Shown: positions 10,270-23,290, numbered from the stretch's first letter. The stretch: 64,000 nucleotides of DNA from Ceratodon purpureus (GCA_014871385.1 CM026426.1:97490861-97554860), one strand, 5' to 3'. Notes: generated from the letters alone by a model not told the origin. Translations and numbers: made by a program.

Positions 10270-11637
10270 CTAATAGTCTCCCCTCCACCCTAATCCATCG
10301 TAGTCATATGGATGATAATAGTTCCCATCATTGGATAGTTCGCTTGGACCTCCCCGATCGTACGTTTCTTGTGGCCCGTGCCCTGCAGAATTTGTCGAGG
10401 CTCTCAAAAGTCTCTCTCTCTCCTCCATCAATCTTCGATTATCCCGTCTAAGGTGAAATGCATGATTCTCCATCTGTAGTACATAATTTTGCCTTGTCCG
10501 CTCCAACTCTAATTCTTCCTCAAAATAGCTATCTCTTACAACTCGACCGGGAGGGTATATAAAAGGAGGAGGTGGTACTCTGTCATCGGGATGAAGTACG
10601 TTGCGGTTTTCCCCCCTATTGTGATCAGTACCGTCGTTGTGATAACCTAGAGGTGGAGGAAATATTGCGTATGGAGGGGGAGTTCCGTAATGATCTCTCG
10701 CAGGTGTTCGATGGCGAGGACTAGCACTCCTTGGAGGACTCAGTATTTCCGACCAGCCGTCGTCATAGTTACGAAAGTATCTTGATCCCGTTGCATAATC
10801 CAGCCAAGGTCGTCCCCCATACGGTCCATACACATCATCCGCGAAGTCAAAGGGTAAATCAGCTCCTTCGGGTTCCCCGTAGCCATAGCCTCGTTCGTGG
10901 GGTCCCACGTCTTGACGATCTCGCGAACGGTGTCCCCCGTGGGCAGAGAATTGTCCATACTCCTCATGGTTGGTACGCGATAACTCTCTGCCACGATGCC
11001 CTCTGCGATTCCTGGGATTTTCGTTTGAGCGACGTCCTTGATAGTTGTCATCATCATCATAGCTTAAACGACGTCTCTCCTGTTCTTCATCATTATATTC
11101 GATGGCTAGAGTTTGTATTCCTGCATCTTGTGCCGGTGGACTCCGACGGTTTGAAATATGTAATGGAGGACAATCGCTATGTCCACTCCAGTCTGTTACA
11201 AGATCCATGCTGTCTCTGTTCATTCTATCTGTCCTCAGGCCCGAGACTGTGGTCCAGTCAACCCTCTTGTGTAAGACTATCTCCGCCCACACCATTGCCA
11301 TATTCGAATACAACATGATATGAGGTCGGGAGTTCTGGATTCGTGCAGCTCGAAACACCTCGTTATATCGAATTTTGAAATGATCACTTTCGAAATTGTC
11401 GACCCTGATCTCACCCCGTGTTGCCTGTTTCTCCGCACCCTCGGTATGTAGATGTACTGGGATCAACTTCATGAGGTGCTTCATCTTCACATATTCCTTG
11501 CAACTTACCATCCTCCATGGTGATGGTTCCTCCTCCCATCCAAACTCGGCTACGCAATAAGGGTCATTCCTAGCCTATGGATCCAAGGGGTGTTTCTTTT
11601 TTGGAGTGGAGGATCCTCCCCGGTCGTTACGAGGCAT
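10270..11637 (-). pseudogene. P gene b: shared N-terminal domain, low-complexity middle, coiled-coil tail
   Basis: The start is taken at ATG 11637, which opens MPRNDRGGSSTPKKK, followed by one in-frame TAG about 21 codons in and then 413 uninterrupted residues. The N-terminal part, CVAEFGWEEEPSPWRM, CKEYVKM and MAMVWAEIVLHKRVDW, matches the start of P gene c (IVAEKGWESV, CKTYVKM, CSMVYAELILKRKISW), so the two are paralogues. The middle is rich in R, D, Y, G and P. The end (ELELERTRQNYVLQ... RLMEERERLL) looks like a short coiled coil. Gene b is divergent from gene c across a 4.5-kb spacer. Function unknown; the shared domain may bind DNA or partner proteins. Confidence 0.65.
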
Positions 11638-11981
11638 GGCGAAAGTCCGGTAAGCGAGTAGCTGTGAATACCGTGTATCGAACCAACCTCGTAACAATGG
11701 CTGTAACTTCTCCCCACCGTATAAAAGTTGATTTAATCTCGTATATATCTAGTGGATAAGGACCAAAACAAAACCCCGAACTCCGGCCAAAAAATTGTAG
11801 GTATGAAGCACTAGTTTGTTGGTTTCATAATATCCAACAAACGGAGCTGATAACCCTGAACACAATCCCACGATAACCCGTGGGGAAGTAGAAAAAGCTT
11901 GGAGGATTGCAACTGCACTGAAGTAAATTCAGCAAATCTAGCACGAGCACCCAAGTGAAAAAAAAGGATGCAGGGCCAGCC

Positions 11982-11989
11982 TTATATGC
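11982..11989 (-). promoter_or_regulatory. TATA-like element of P gene b
   Basis: GCATATAAG on the minus strand, at the inner edge of GC array 2 and about 345 bp upstream of the ATG at 11637. Confidence 0.35.
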
Positions 11990-11999
11990 AAGCCAGGAC

Positions 12000-12370
12000 C
12001 CCTAGACGGCCAGTTAGGTCAAACAGCGGCCCCCCTACGGCCATTGGATCTCGGCCGATGGAGAATCCAACGGCCGTAAGTGGTCCGTCGCGGGACCGGT
12101 CGCGGCCGTTGAGGAACACGGTCGTGACTGGTCGTGCGGCCGCGACCGCTCCCCAAAGGGTGCGTCGGTGGACCGCCGCCCCGCGGTCGGGACGGCCGAC
12201 CACGCGGACGGCCATCCGCGCGGACCAACCCCCTGACTGACCGCGGAGACGGCCGTGCTCCACCTCGCGGTCGGGGGCCGTCGCCCGCAGCCGTAGGATC
12301 TTCTTGGCGGACGGGCGTGGGTGTGGCCCGCGCTGCGCGCGGACGGCCGTGGGGGGGAGGGGGGAGGGTG
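12000..12370. repeat. GC-rich GACGGCCGTC array 2, upstream of P gene b
   Basis: CpG-dense ACGGCCGT and CGCGGACGGCC units, same character as arrays 1, 3 and 4. Open frames inside are compositional. Confidence 0.75.
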
Positions 12371-15300
12371 CAAGGAACTCCCCTCCCCTTGTGTTTTCTC
12401 TCTTCTCCTCCCCTACTGTCCCCCCTCCTTCTTGTCCCAAACAATCCCACTTGGGATTGTTTGGACAACGTAACTGCCCCAAAATAGAAAATTCAGACAT
12501 ATCTCGGATATTGTGGGGAATGTCCTGAAGATCCTGTGATCGGGGAGGTGGGGTCAACGTTTGAAATTGGGATCCAATGAACTATGTGATATTTTGGTTT
12601 TTGGGGGTCGATAACCTCCTGGGATCTACAAATAATGTGAACACGTTTATGAAGAAGAATATATATCCTATTGAATGGAAAGAACCGGAAACATTGTGGG
12701 TATACTAAAACATTTTGTACCAATTTTCATTTAAAGAACCCAAGTTACTCATGTTTTAGCATATGGTAATGAATTAACATTTTATAATAACTAATTGAAA
12801 GAGTAAATGTCAACAACGAGATGATAAAAGGAACCTCGCGGTGAAAATGCATTAAATGTAATTCACCGCATAAATTCATGTACACACTTGGTTTTTCAAG
12901 CGGTGCAAATTATGTTTACATAGGTAAGAGATTTGCATTTACATTTTACCGGTTTACCGTTTCATAAATCTCTTAGAAAAAGAGTTCGAGTTTCTTCTCA
13001 ATTAGTGGTACACAATGAAAAATTTTATATAGATTCTTTAACTCTAATTTTTTATGGTATGTTTTCTCCCACTTTTATTTCTGTAATTTTACATACTCCC
13101 GTGCTTTAGTATTTTGATGAAATCAAAAAAATATATAAATAGTGGTTTAGATTATGAAATAAACTGGAGATAATAATAAATTAAAAAAAAAAAAAAAAAA
13201 CAAAACATTCAATTGTCTTGGAATAATGGAAATTTTGGGAGGAATAAAACTCAAATCATTGTTTTTATAACCAATTCTAATTTCTCACGCCCACTTTAGA
13301 GTTATATGAAATATAAAAACTCTCTTTGCACTTTTATGTCTTTTATTTTACAAACTCCCATACCCTAGAACTCTGTTAATATTAAAAAAAATTAAAAAAA
13401 ATACTAGCTCACAATATGAGATGAAAAAGGGATAATAATAAAAAAAACAAAAAATAAGAAACAAAACATTCAATCATCATTGAATAATGGAAATTTGTGA
13501 ACGAAAAAAATTGAAATCATTGTTTTTATAAACAATTCTAGTTTCTCACGCCCAGAATTGAGTTGTAACTTATATGAGATAAAATAAATAAATTAAAAAA
13601 GACATTTACATTATATACTATAGGAATATATGTTTATACATATACACTTTAACGTAAATAGAAATATGGAATTGGATTCCAACTTGTATAGTATATACGT
13701 ACAAAAGTAATCACATACTATGACACAATGAGAAAATTAAACAAACACGATAATTCATAAAGACATATAGTATACCAAGGAAAAATCAAAGAGGTACGGC
13801 GTGAAATACTTAGGACTACAGGTATGGAAATAAAATTATTACACGAGAACGTTTATTGATGGGACATAATTTTAGAAATAAATATATTATTAAGATACTA
13901 AGAATACTGATGAAAAATGTTTGGCAGGGTGGTATTGTTTCAAAATAGTTGGTACTTAAATTAATCAACAACACAAAGAATAAGAAGGTTGAGGATGGAT
14001 ATGAATATTAGAACTATAATGACGACGGAAGTAATATTAAAAAATTATATTTCGCTACAATGGGGGAGACTGTGAAGTAGAAGTGTATTCATAAGTAAAC
14101 AAATGAGTGAACCATCGAAATAATATAAGAAAAAAGTAGAGGTAGAGAGGGAAACCAGCGAAATTATAATTATTAAAATAAATAGACGACGGCCATGACG
14201 TAGTGATACATGGGGAGTTCAAAACATATATATGAAAGAGGGGTACAGTAGTCAAAAAAAATTAAAGCAATAGGGTAATAGGGTTGTGCGATGGAAGGTA
14301 TAAAATTTAACAAATGGAGGAGTGCAACAAATTGTAAAGAAATGTTTAAATACCAAAATTAAGTGTGGTTGCTTGAGGGTTGCGATTTTATATGTAGTTG
14401 AAGGGATATATTGAAAGAATGGCAGATGTAGAGATTTTCAATGAAACAATGACCGGATTTAAATATTATGGTAATAAAATGTTTGAAAGGCCATGAACGT
14501 AACGAGGGGGATGAATATCGCCTTCCAAAAAATTAAAATCAAGATAAAAGAGTAGTGGAATGGATAGCAAAAGGAAAGAGAAACAAGAAAAAACAAGCTC
14601 GAATGACGGAGGAGCATGTGAAAGAACCAAATATAAATACATATTCAAGATCTAAGGAATTTCAGTACATGGAGAACGGGTACATGGAAGAGTGGTAGAA
14701 TTAGTAAAATATAATTTAACATGGGTCATGGAGGAAATAAATTGAAATAAGAACGTTCGAAATTAAATAAAAGAAAGAAATTCAACATTAACATTTCAGG
14801 AACTTCAAGGGTAACAGTGGTAGAGTAGACGAATTACACGTATAAAAAAAGGGCATAACATAGAGGGGAAAAAACATAGAGGAAAATAAAGAATAAGTAA
14901 ATGAAAAACAGTTTCGAGAGTGGAAATTGTAGAGAGGGAGGAACGTTAAAAATACATAAAGAGGTGGTAACCCGAATTAAATTGAGAATATGAAGCCGTT
15001 TAGTGAAAGAGAAGTAGAAGTATTTCTGCTTTTTAAAAAAAATAAAATCACAGCAGAGAATATGAAGATGGAGGACTATTAAGATTAAAATTTCTAAAAC
15101 GGGTTTAATTGAGTTGGATTTCAGCAAAGAACTTCTCAAGTGGGATGGTAGACTGCATGAAATATATGGAAAAATATAACAAAACGAATGATTCCAATAA
15201 ATGACACATACATTAAGTTGGTGGGAGTGTACGGAATAATGACTAGTTGAAGAATTTAGATGGTTTGCATACCATGAAGTCTTTAAATTCATGTTAACAC

Positions 15301-15418
15301 TAACTGCTATTCTAATTTTAATTGGTGAAAGAAATTAACAATTTCAGTTTAATATGTGGTCGGAAGTTGTAGCATTATATGTTTTTAGAATTTATTTTTT
15401 TTAAAGGGAGGGGGAAAG
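12371..15418. other. AT-rich spacer between divergent P genes b and c
   Basis: Includes an inverted repeat, CAAACAATCCCA against TGGGATTGTTTG (about 12439-12461). The middle holds a duplicated block (see 13050-13600). From about 13900 to 15300 the plus strand is purine-rich and C-poor. No gene is supported; minus-strand F/L/Y-rich frames follow from the skew. Confidence 0.5.
13050..13600. repeat. Two diverged tandem copies of a ~290-bp AT-rich unit
   Basis: Both copies contain ACAAAACATTCAAT, GAATAATGGAAATTT, AATCATTGTTTTTATAA and TTTCTCACGCCCA in the same order, about 290 bp apart, with poly-A tracts between. Confidence 0.65.
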
Positions 15419-15419
15419 T

Positions 15420-15850
15420 ATCCCGCGGCCGTGGGCCGTCTCTTCGAGGGGCCGTCCGCGGAGACGGCCCCTCAACCACGGCCGTCGCAGCGGAGACGGC
15501 CCCGATCAGACGGCGGCGCACCGTCGCCGACGAGGCCGTCCCCGCGCGGTCAGCCGCCATCGGACGACGACGCCTGCGGATACGGCCACGATCGCACGGC
15601 CGCCAGCCGCCCCTTGGGGGGCCGTCTCTGCGAGCGTCTCCTCGGCGACGGCCGCCATGGGACGGCTGTCGCCGAGAAGACGGCCCGATCGGACGGCCAC
15701 GGGGGCACGGACCTCTGCGGCCGTCACCATGGCCCCCGACTCGACGGCCCCCAACGGCCGTTGTCAGGTTAAGGACGACGGCCATTGGCCGCAACCGTTG
15801 GGTCGTGGGCCAACGGCCCTAGGTTCGGGGGGACGGCCGTAGGGTTGGGG
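15420..15850. repeat. GC-rich GACGGCCGTC array 3, upstream of P gene c
   Basis: CpG-dense array with repeated GACGGCC/GGCCGTC units; ends next to a palindromic TATA/CArG motif and gene c. Confidence 0.75.
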
Positions 15851-15852
15851 GT

Positions 15853-15872
15853 CGTCGCCATATATGGCGACG
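15853..15872. promoter_or_regulatory. 20-bp palindrome with CArG/TATA core
   Basis: CGTCGCCATATATGGCGACG is a perfect palindrome containing CCATATATGG, a CArG consensus, and a TATATA core. It lies about 240 bp upstream of the gene c start. Confidence 0.45.
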
Positions 15873-16112
15873 GCTCTCTCCTTCTTCCTCACTTCACTCT
15901 CCTCAACAGTCCCCGTCGTATTGCTATAGTTTCCCAATTCACTTGGGAGCTTGTTGGTACGTGGGGGTGAGGAGATGGGGGTCCATTTTTATTGTGGGGG
16001 GGGGGGGGGAGTTTTTGAATTTTCTGTATTGGTTATTTTGTAAACCGTCATTTATCAACTCCTTGTTTTCTTTAAAACAAAACCATTACGTTTTTGTTTA
16101 AAACGAGGTTAC

Positions 16113-19100
16113 TATGGCGGATCCGCAACATGATGAGATTGGAGGAACCGGGAAGAAGAACTGGCCGAAGGGAGCCAGCCACAACTTTTCGTGGGAGATC
16201 CTAGACAACAAAAACATCGTAGCGGAAAAAGGTTGGGAATCTGTTGGTGACATTTACTGGAGTGCAAGACGTATGTGAAGATGTATCACATTGATAAGTT
16301 ATGGCCCCGAGAACAACACGAGTTGAACACACGGAGTTTTACCTGCAAGCCCTGGTCATGCATGGATGACCTTTCTTGCATCAAGCATATGAGGTCTGGA
16401 CTACTATGTTTGGGCAACGTAAGCCTAGCAAAGGCCATTTCAATTATACCATTTGCAGTATGGTATATGCGGAGCTAATATTGAAGCGGAAGATTAGTTG
16501 GTGTACGTACCCCACTACGAAAGACAGGCCGTTGCAAATTGGATGGATGGTAAGAGACATTCCGGATTTATGTCTGATAGATCCTTTGCAAGCGAAGAAG
16601 GTCGTAGCGGAGTTTCGAAAGGGGCAGTGGCTACCTCTGAAGAGTTTCCCAAAGAATGAAGTAAAGAAATTACAGAATGAAACTCCACATCGTGCAGAGG
16701 AAAGGAAGCCCGTTTCCTCTGCCAATGTGATCGCTACGATGTTCCCTACTGCCACGGAAACCAATGTCCCTGTTATTCCTAGAGCAAACTTGGGAATCGC
16801 GGTGAAATCATCCAACGATACAAAGGGCAAGGCAGACGTGGATGAGGTGGAAGTTGAGGTGGACAATGACTGTTCAACACATCCTACGGCTGCGGCAGCT
16901 GGATGATCCAAGCCTCGTTCAGTGGACGATGGTCCGAGGTCCTTGGCAATAGTACAAGTGCCTACCGAAGAGGATAGCACAAAGGATGCAGTTCATTCCA
17001 TTTCAGAGATTATGGAGATGGTGAAGTCGACGCCGAACAATGAATCATTGAAGGAGTTACTAGATTTTAGCATCAAATGGATGGAGGTGTGCTGTGATGA
17101 ACAGCGTGGGGGCTTAGAGAATACCACGGAGGGAGGCGATGCAGGAAAAACCATGGAGGAAGTGCAACAAATTCATAATGTGTTGAAGATTGCACACACC
17201 CTGAAAGAAGGGGCTTCCGAAATAGGCGCTATGGCACCATATCTCATAAACATGGTTCAAAATCTCATAAACATGGCTCATGCATTTGGAAGTATCACTC
17301 CGGGCATTATACACGGTGCCGTCGGCTTTGAGACTTTGGTATCTTCCATGAAGCCTCTTCTGGAAGACCGTGTGCAATTACGCGAAGAGAAGGTGGCGCT
17401 GAGTAAGGATTTAATGGAGGCAACGCAGACAATCGAGAAATTGACAGAAAGGTTGGACAATGTGAAGAAGAGTTGGAGTGCACAATTGGAAGAATGCGAG
17501 AAGTACCACCCTATAGATAAGGAGAAAAGCAAAATAGAAGAAGTGAGGCCTAGGGTGAAGAAAGAAGCCGTGAAGGTGGAAGAAAAGGATCGTGTCATTG
17601 AAGTACTGAGCGATGATGAGGATTCCGATGACCTCGATCTTTCTAAATTCTCAAATAAAAGTGGAGATGGGGCCACACAAGGGATGGCGTCTCAGAAGTC
17701 TAAAATGACATCTGGTCCAGTTCCATTGGACATTGGCTCTAGCCAAGCAACACCAAGACATGAGAATAGAGGAAAAGGGCCAATGGATGATTCAAAAGAA
17801 GTAGACATTCTTTTACGGGATTTGGAGGTGGCTAGAAGGGAAAGAGACGAGGCCCGTACGGAACTGGAGAAGCTGAAGACCACTATACAAATGGTAGACA
17901 ACACACCATGTTCCACAAGGGCATTATCGTGGCTTGGTTAGGTCCACAAAGTGCGAGATAAGGAGACAATAGTCTCTAAAGCACAACAGGATATGAAGAA
18001 ATGTGCAATTACTTCCATGGATGTCGAAGAAGCTATCCAATCATCTTTACAGAAGTATAACGAGGCAGCAGCCAAGGGCGGGGAGAATGCAACAAAAATC
18101 ACGATATGGCGCGATGTAGGAGAAATGATGGAGCGCACATTACATAGTTCCAAAAATAAAGAAGGGATAATTGACTGGGCGCTAGAGGTCGAGGAGGGGT
18201 GGATGCCGTACGATGTACTATCATCTCATTTGGATGAATCGAAACGTGTGGTTATCCATACCCGCAAACCGTAGGAGGAATATTCGAAGGAGACGTGTCC
18301 CATCTGTCAACAATATTTTGGGCCGGAAGGGGCCTTTGAGATGGGACATTGTAATCACAAGTTCCACATAACCTGCATCGCGAAGGCTGCTTTAAACAAC
18401 AAACAGTGTGTTATGTGCCGCTCTTCAATTAGTTCACGTTTTTACGAGATGCTGGGACTACAACACGTGATGCCGCCCGGGCATGAGTTTGATCGGTGGA
18501 ATTTACCACTAGACCAACTACCTAAGAAAGAGCTGAATTATTATGAATGGGGCAAATCACTGGCTTGGAACCCGGAGACAATGACTCACCAACTATCTAC
18601 GGCTAACGATGCCGGAATGGACGATCTTTCATGGATGACACACGACTATGAGGTGGAGATGAGGGCACGTGAAATTCCGGATGCCAAGGAGCGAGAATTT
18701 TTTTGTAGGAACTTCGGTGGACATTGGAGTATACATGGCAATCGCTTCTTTCGGTTTCCAAAACCGGAAGTTGTGGTAGATGCCGACGGTAAGAGAAGAG
18801 AAGTAGAACGGGACTATGGCCAACTTGATGAGTACAAGATGTATGACAGAACCCCGGTTGGGAGGGCACTTGTATTGGCCAAACTAGAAGAAGCCATTCA
18901 GCATCGTCGCACTTTTACAGAGGAATCCTTCAAATATTCGGACCTAGACTACTGGGTGATCATTAAGAAGTTTGACGATGCTCTTCAGAAAATAGTTTGC
19001 GACTGGAGGAGGGCACTTCGTGCGGAGGATAATTCCTCTCGTTGCTCACGCAATAGGATTGAGAAGATTGTGCAAGAAACAGTAGCCAAGATTGAGAAGG

Positions 19101-19294
19101 CAAAGGAGTTGTGGAACGGGAAGAATTCCAAGAAGCGCAATCGAGACAACCCTTATGAAGATGATCCCGAATGGGGGGAAGATAATCGTCGTTCTTTGGA
19201 TCGCGTGGAAGAAGAATATCGATCGGGGGGTACGATTACACATCCAAGCCAGCGACGCCAAACTCGGAGGTTAAATGCAAACAATGAACGCTGA
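16113..19294 (+). pseudogene. P gene c: shared N-terminal domain, coiled coil, RING-H2 finger
   Basis: About 1,060 codons without introns from ATG 16113 (MADPQHDEIGG). There is one frame change near 16270 and three in-frame stops (about 16906, 17941, 18274). The N-terminal domain is paralogous to P gene b. Around 17040-17560 it is helical and heptad-rich; 17560-17660 is acidic (VLSDDEDSDDLDL). At about 18298-18420 lies a RING-H2 finger: CPIC, then MGHCNHKFHITC, then CVMC, giving the C3H2C3 ligand pattern. The last 290 residues are unrecognised and end basic. RING-H2 domains usually act in E3 ubiquitin ligases; here that is inference. The partner gene on the other strand is the hAT transposase. 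Confidence 0.72.
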
Positions 19295-19752
19295 GTAGGG
19301 TATTTACGTTGGACATGGTACCCGCATTACTTTGGTTAATGTGATAATACATTGGGTGATAGTTGTATTTGGAGCAGTATATATATATATTGGTTGCGTA
19401 GCCGGGTGTATGGACTTTACTCTACCTCTATATGTACTTGCAGAAATTACTTCTGGTTTTAATGCAATTTCATTTATGTTTTCTCGGAGTTGCATTTGTG
19501 TTGAAAGAATTGTTAGTACTTAGATGCATCGAACTTCATATGTAGATTTTGTACATTCATTACGAGAAAAAAATTGCGTGAAGAACAATCAAAGTAAACA
19601 TAAGTACACAACGTGGAGGACAATATTGAAGAGGCAAGCACCACCGCTTAAAAGTTATGATATGACAATGGTTTCTAGAAATGGACATTCATAAAAGAGT
19701 GGCATTCTAGGGTGGTGCACTGGAAATGCTGCCTTCTAACTATCGTGCGCAA
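19295..19752. other. Spacer between convergent P genes c and d
   Basis: No gene seen. A short (TA)n run lies at about 19378-19390. Confidence 0.4.
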
Positions 19753-22700
19753 TCATGCCACGTAAACGCTGTCGTCCTTCACTTCGGCCCCACTAGGACC
19801 GGAAGAATCGTATTTGTCATCGCCATCGCTCTCGCGTACCTTCTTCACCCTCGCCTTAGTCTTCTTCTTTGACTCGAATGGGTTCAGGAATTTCTTTGGG
19901 CCATTCGCAACATCCAAAGGAGTTTTTGGCTTCCCAGGATTGAAAGCCAACACCTTCTGAGTCTTGTCTTCAGCCCTCCGCTTGGACATGGCTCTAGCAC
20001 GGGTTTTTTCAGGAAATATGTCCTATTTCTCCAAAGCCAACTTTGGCCCAAAGAGATGCCCAATTGGAAGTCCGTCATCAGTAGAGAGAATGCCCGGGTC
20101 CGCTTGTCGGGTTCGGGCCAATCTCTTCCTACATTTCTCCGCTACTTCAGCAGCCTTAGCATCTGTCTTCATTTTTTAGACAAGGCAACCAACCTCGTGG
20201 ATGATTCGAACCCACCAACTTGGACCCTAGTCTTTGCGGTTCCAAACAATGTCCGAGACGCACCGGGTACGGGTACGGGCACCTCCTCCTTTGTAGAGGG
20301 TGGAACCATTTCCTCCTTCAGGCGGTTGAAGTTTGGAGAAACAACCTTAGAAGTATCAAGGGTGGGGTCTTCCTCTTTCTTTGGTACGACCAAACCCACG
20401 GTAGTATGAGATGATCCTCCCCGCAGAATCTTATCACTGTATAGTAAACCGTCTCCATTCAGAACAGAAGCAAAAGGAATCGTATCCTCCTCGTTGGTAC
20501 CTTCTTCTTCGACATCATCATACTCGAAAACACGCTCCATCGGCGCAGGAAAACAACGGGATTTCCCTTTCGATGAAACCTCGAGGTCGTCAACTGGGTT
20601 GTCAATAGGGGGCTCAATTGATAGAACGTCAAAGGGTACATCAACATTAGACTCACTAGAGTAGTCAACGTCGTTGGTTTCCACGGCCTTCGGATCCTCC
20701 TTCACCTCCAACTCCCCATAGAATCTCCCTAAGCCACTCAACTTGGACTGGGAAATTATCTTGGAATTTGTATACACAAACACGAGGTCATTAGCCCTTT
20801 CCGGAAGTAAACGGTTTTGCTTCCTGTCGTGGACAAAGGAGTAGCTACTCCAATTCCGCTCGCATGAAGAAGAAGACAGGGGCTGAGCTAAAATCCTTTT
20901 TGGAATTGGGGAAATGAATTTACCAGCGGATCCGTATATATCCCACCAACCAGAAGGCGGCAATTGTGACTTAGAGGAGTCACGTACATCACGAAACGGA
21001 GGATAAGCTTCACGAAATGCGAAGAACTCTTCAATGACCACTTCCTTCAATGCAGGAGGAGCCATCGACAACAAGACCTCCTTGGCCGATGCCATTGCAT
21101 CAGTATCAATGTGAAGGTCCTCATCGTCAATCAGATAAGGGTTTAGAAGCGCAGCAGCACACTATAAGGGTGATGTGACCATGGCTTTACGCTCATAGAA
21201 TGAGTCCTCGCACAAATCAGCATTGTCAGAGTCTAATGTGAAGGGGTCATGGCGTAAAGAGAGAACATGCTTCTCAAGGTTGCGGAGAACGACGTAGGCT
21301 TTACCCAATGCCGATTCCTTCGCATCAAACTCTCGTAGGGCATATACAACGGGACTCGTCATCCACTTGAAGTTTGCACATTGCTCCCAGAAAACGTCAT
21401 CCAAGACAACCCTCTTAACATCGCGTGAGATCTTCGCTTTGTCACGGGCAGATAAGGTCTTCTTCGTTTCGTAGTTTCTCCAGTCAAGATCCACAACGCT
21501 CTGCTCCAATGCTCCTCAAACCTTCAGTAGACGCGAAATCATAATGTAGTGCGATGCAAACCTAGTCTGACCAGGCATCAGCAAGCTAAGTTTTGCCTTG
21601 TGCTTTCGAAATACCGAGAGTGGCATTTGCCTTATCTTTATGAACTTAACCAAGTTCTTAGCCCGATCTAGGAGCTCCTTCACCCACTTCATCTTACTCC
21701 AGTCCTCCAGCAAAAGGTCCACCGCATGGGCAGCACATCCTTGGACAAATATGGATGGATAGAGTGCTTGGACCAACTTTCCGGCATTAAGCATCACCGG
21801 AGCATTATCGTAGCATACTTGAATGATGTTTTGTTCTCCAACTTGTTGGATAAACTTCTCAATGACGGTCGCTACGAAGACGGCATCCTTCTCTTTCCCA
21901 CTCGTGTCAACGGCTCCCAAGAATAACTCATCAGCGGGAGATACCAGCATTGCATTTATTAGAGGGCGACTGCTTACAGAAGTCTATCCATCGAGGGCCA
22001 ACGTTCCCGCGTACTTCCTAACACTGGAAAAAATCCTATCATTCAAGGAAGTCTCCAAATCAGTCCTTGCTTGGGCTAGTAAATTTGTTCGGAGATGGTG
22101 GAAAGATGGAGGTGTGTATGATCTCTTCATGTTGGACGTCTTCAACACCGCGTCCTTGAAAGAGGCACTCCAATCCACGTTAAACAAGATACTGTTCTCG
22201 TAAAAACATGTGGCCCATGCTTTGTCGCATTCCCGCCTCTGAGTCTCTTCGAAGCCCTCTTGAAGGGTAGATTGCCTCTTTGCCTTCGATGGAGGAAATT
22301 GTCCACTACCTTCCCCCGAAGAGTGGAAATGGAAGGTACACCCTCACCCAATAAGACGGGTTCATTCTTCAGAGTTGAAACCCTAGATCCAGCGCATGAG
22401 TCCACATCCATGGGAGTCTTCACTCTCGGGGATATATTGCCACGAGTCACAGGGGAAGTACTCTGCTCCGACATGAATATTCTGGAGTCGTTAGGGAATT
22501 TGCCACCGCAATTCTTGAACAAGGACTGTATAGCGGGTGACAAATTAGTGCAACGACCTACTCCACTAGTCCGTACCCCTAGAACTTTGTCATAGCCCAA
22601 ATGACTGAGCATCCGCTCAATCCTCTTTGCGAAAGTGTTCTTGCATAGTAGTCATTGAACCATCTCAGTCTTCTTCTTCTCCGCATCGATCATATGGACT

Positions 22701-22849
22701 TCGGTATACCATGGGGAGTAACTTTTAGACGCTATTGGTGCACTTGATAGATCGCCCGGAAAAACTTCAAAAAATTGGGGTAACAAGTCCTCAAGAGAAC
22801 AAGAACCTACGAAGAAGCTCCAATTCAACACACTTTTGAACGCCGCCAT
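19753..22849 (-). pseudogene. hAT transposase (DUF659 plus C-terminal dimerisation domain)
   Basis: Starts at ATG 22849 (MAAFKSVLNWSFF) and runs in one frame to 19753, about 1,030 codons with several in-frame stops. The DUF659/RNase H-like core has LALDG followed by a TAG where the family has DGW, then CYDNAPVMLNAG (second catalytic Asp) and GCAAHAVDLLLEDW (the C-x2-H motif). The C-terminal dimerisation domain lies at about 20960-20780, with SSSSCERNWSSYSFVHD and NRLLPERANDLVFVY. After this comes an unusually long acidic then basic tail of about 340 residues ending near 19753. It would cut and join P ends, but this copy looks inactive. It sits next to the right TIR, as expected of the mobilising gene. 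Confidence 0.88.
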
Positions 22850-22939
22850 TCACCAAGCAACAGATACACACGTATATTAGTGCAACAAGTAGCACATGGA
22901 GTACAATTCAGAAGTGTAATGCCAACTTCCAGGAGGGGT

Positions 22940-22947
22940 CTTTTATA
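22940..22947 (-). promoter_or_regulatory. TATA box of the hAT transposase gene
   Basis: TATAAAAG on the minus strand, about 90 bp upstream of the ATG at 22849 and just inside GC array 4. Confidence 0.55.
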
Positions 22948-22984
22948 CCCATCCCAAGAAATGGCAGGGGGTAAGCCCTACAAA

Positions 22985-23290
22985 TCAAGGGAGGACGGCC
23001 GTCGAGGCCGTAAGTCAAGCGGAGGGCCGTCGGATCATCGGTTGTCACGGCCGTCGCCGGGACCCCCCCCCCCCCCCCCCGCCCCCCCCACGCGGCCGCA
23101 GCAAGCCTCCCCTCCGTGGCGACGGCAAGGGGCTGTCGCCGGGGATGGCCCCCCCTCCGCGGCAACGGCAAGGGGCCGTCGCCGAGGACGGCCGCTTCCT
23201 ATCGCGGCCGTCGGCCCCCCCCCCCCCCCTCCCCCCTCCGCGGCAACGGTCGCTCCCTCCCCCGACAATCCCTCCCCCGCGTACAAGGTG
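22985..23290. repeat. GC-rich array 4 upstream of the hAT transposase
   Basis: GACGGCCGTCG and CCGCGGCAACGG units with C-homopolymer runs at about 23060-23090 and 23215-23240. Long frames here are compositional. Confidence 0.75.

Noticed and set aside
14055-15292. Minus-strand F/L/Y-rich frames that look membrane-like
   Set aside because: Result of the purine-rich plus strand; no start context, homology or domain.
15375-15842. Open frames of 139-147 residues
   Set aside because: Same cause as above, GC array 3.
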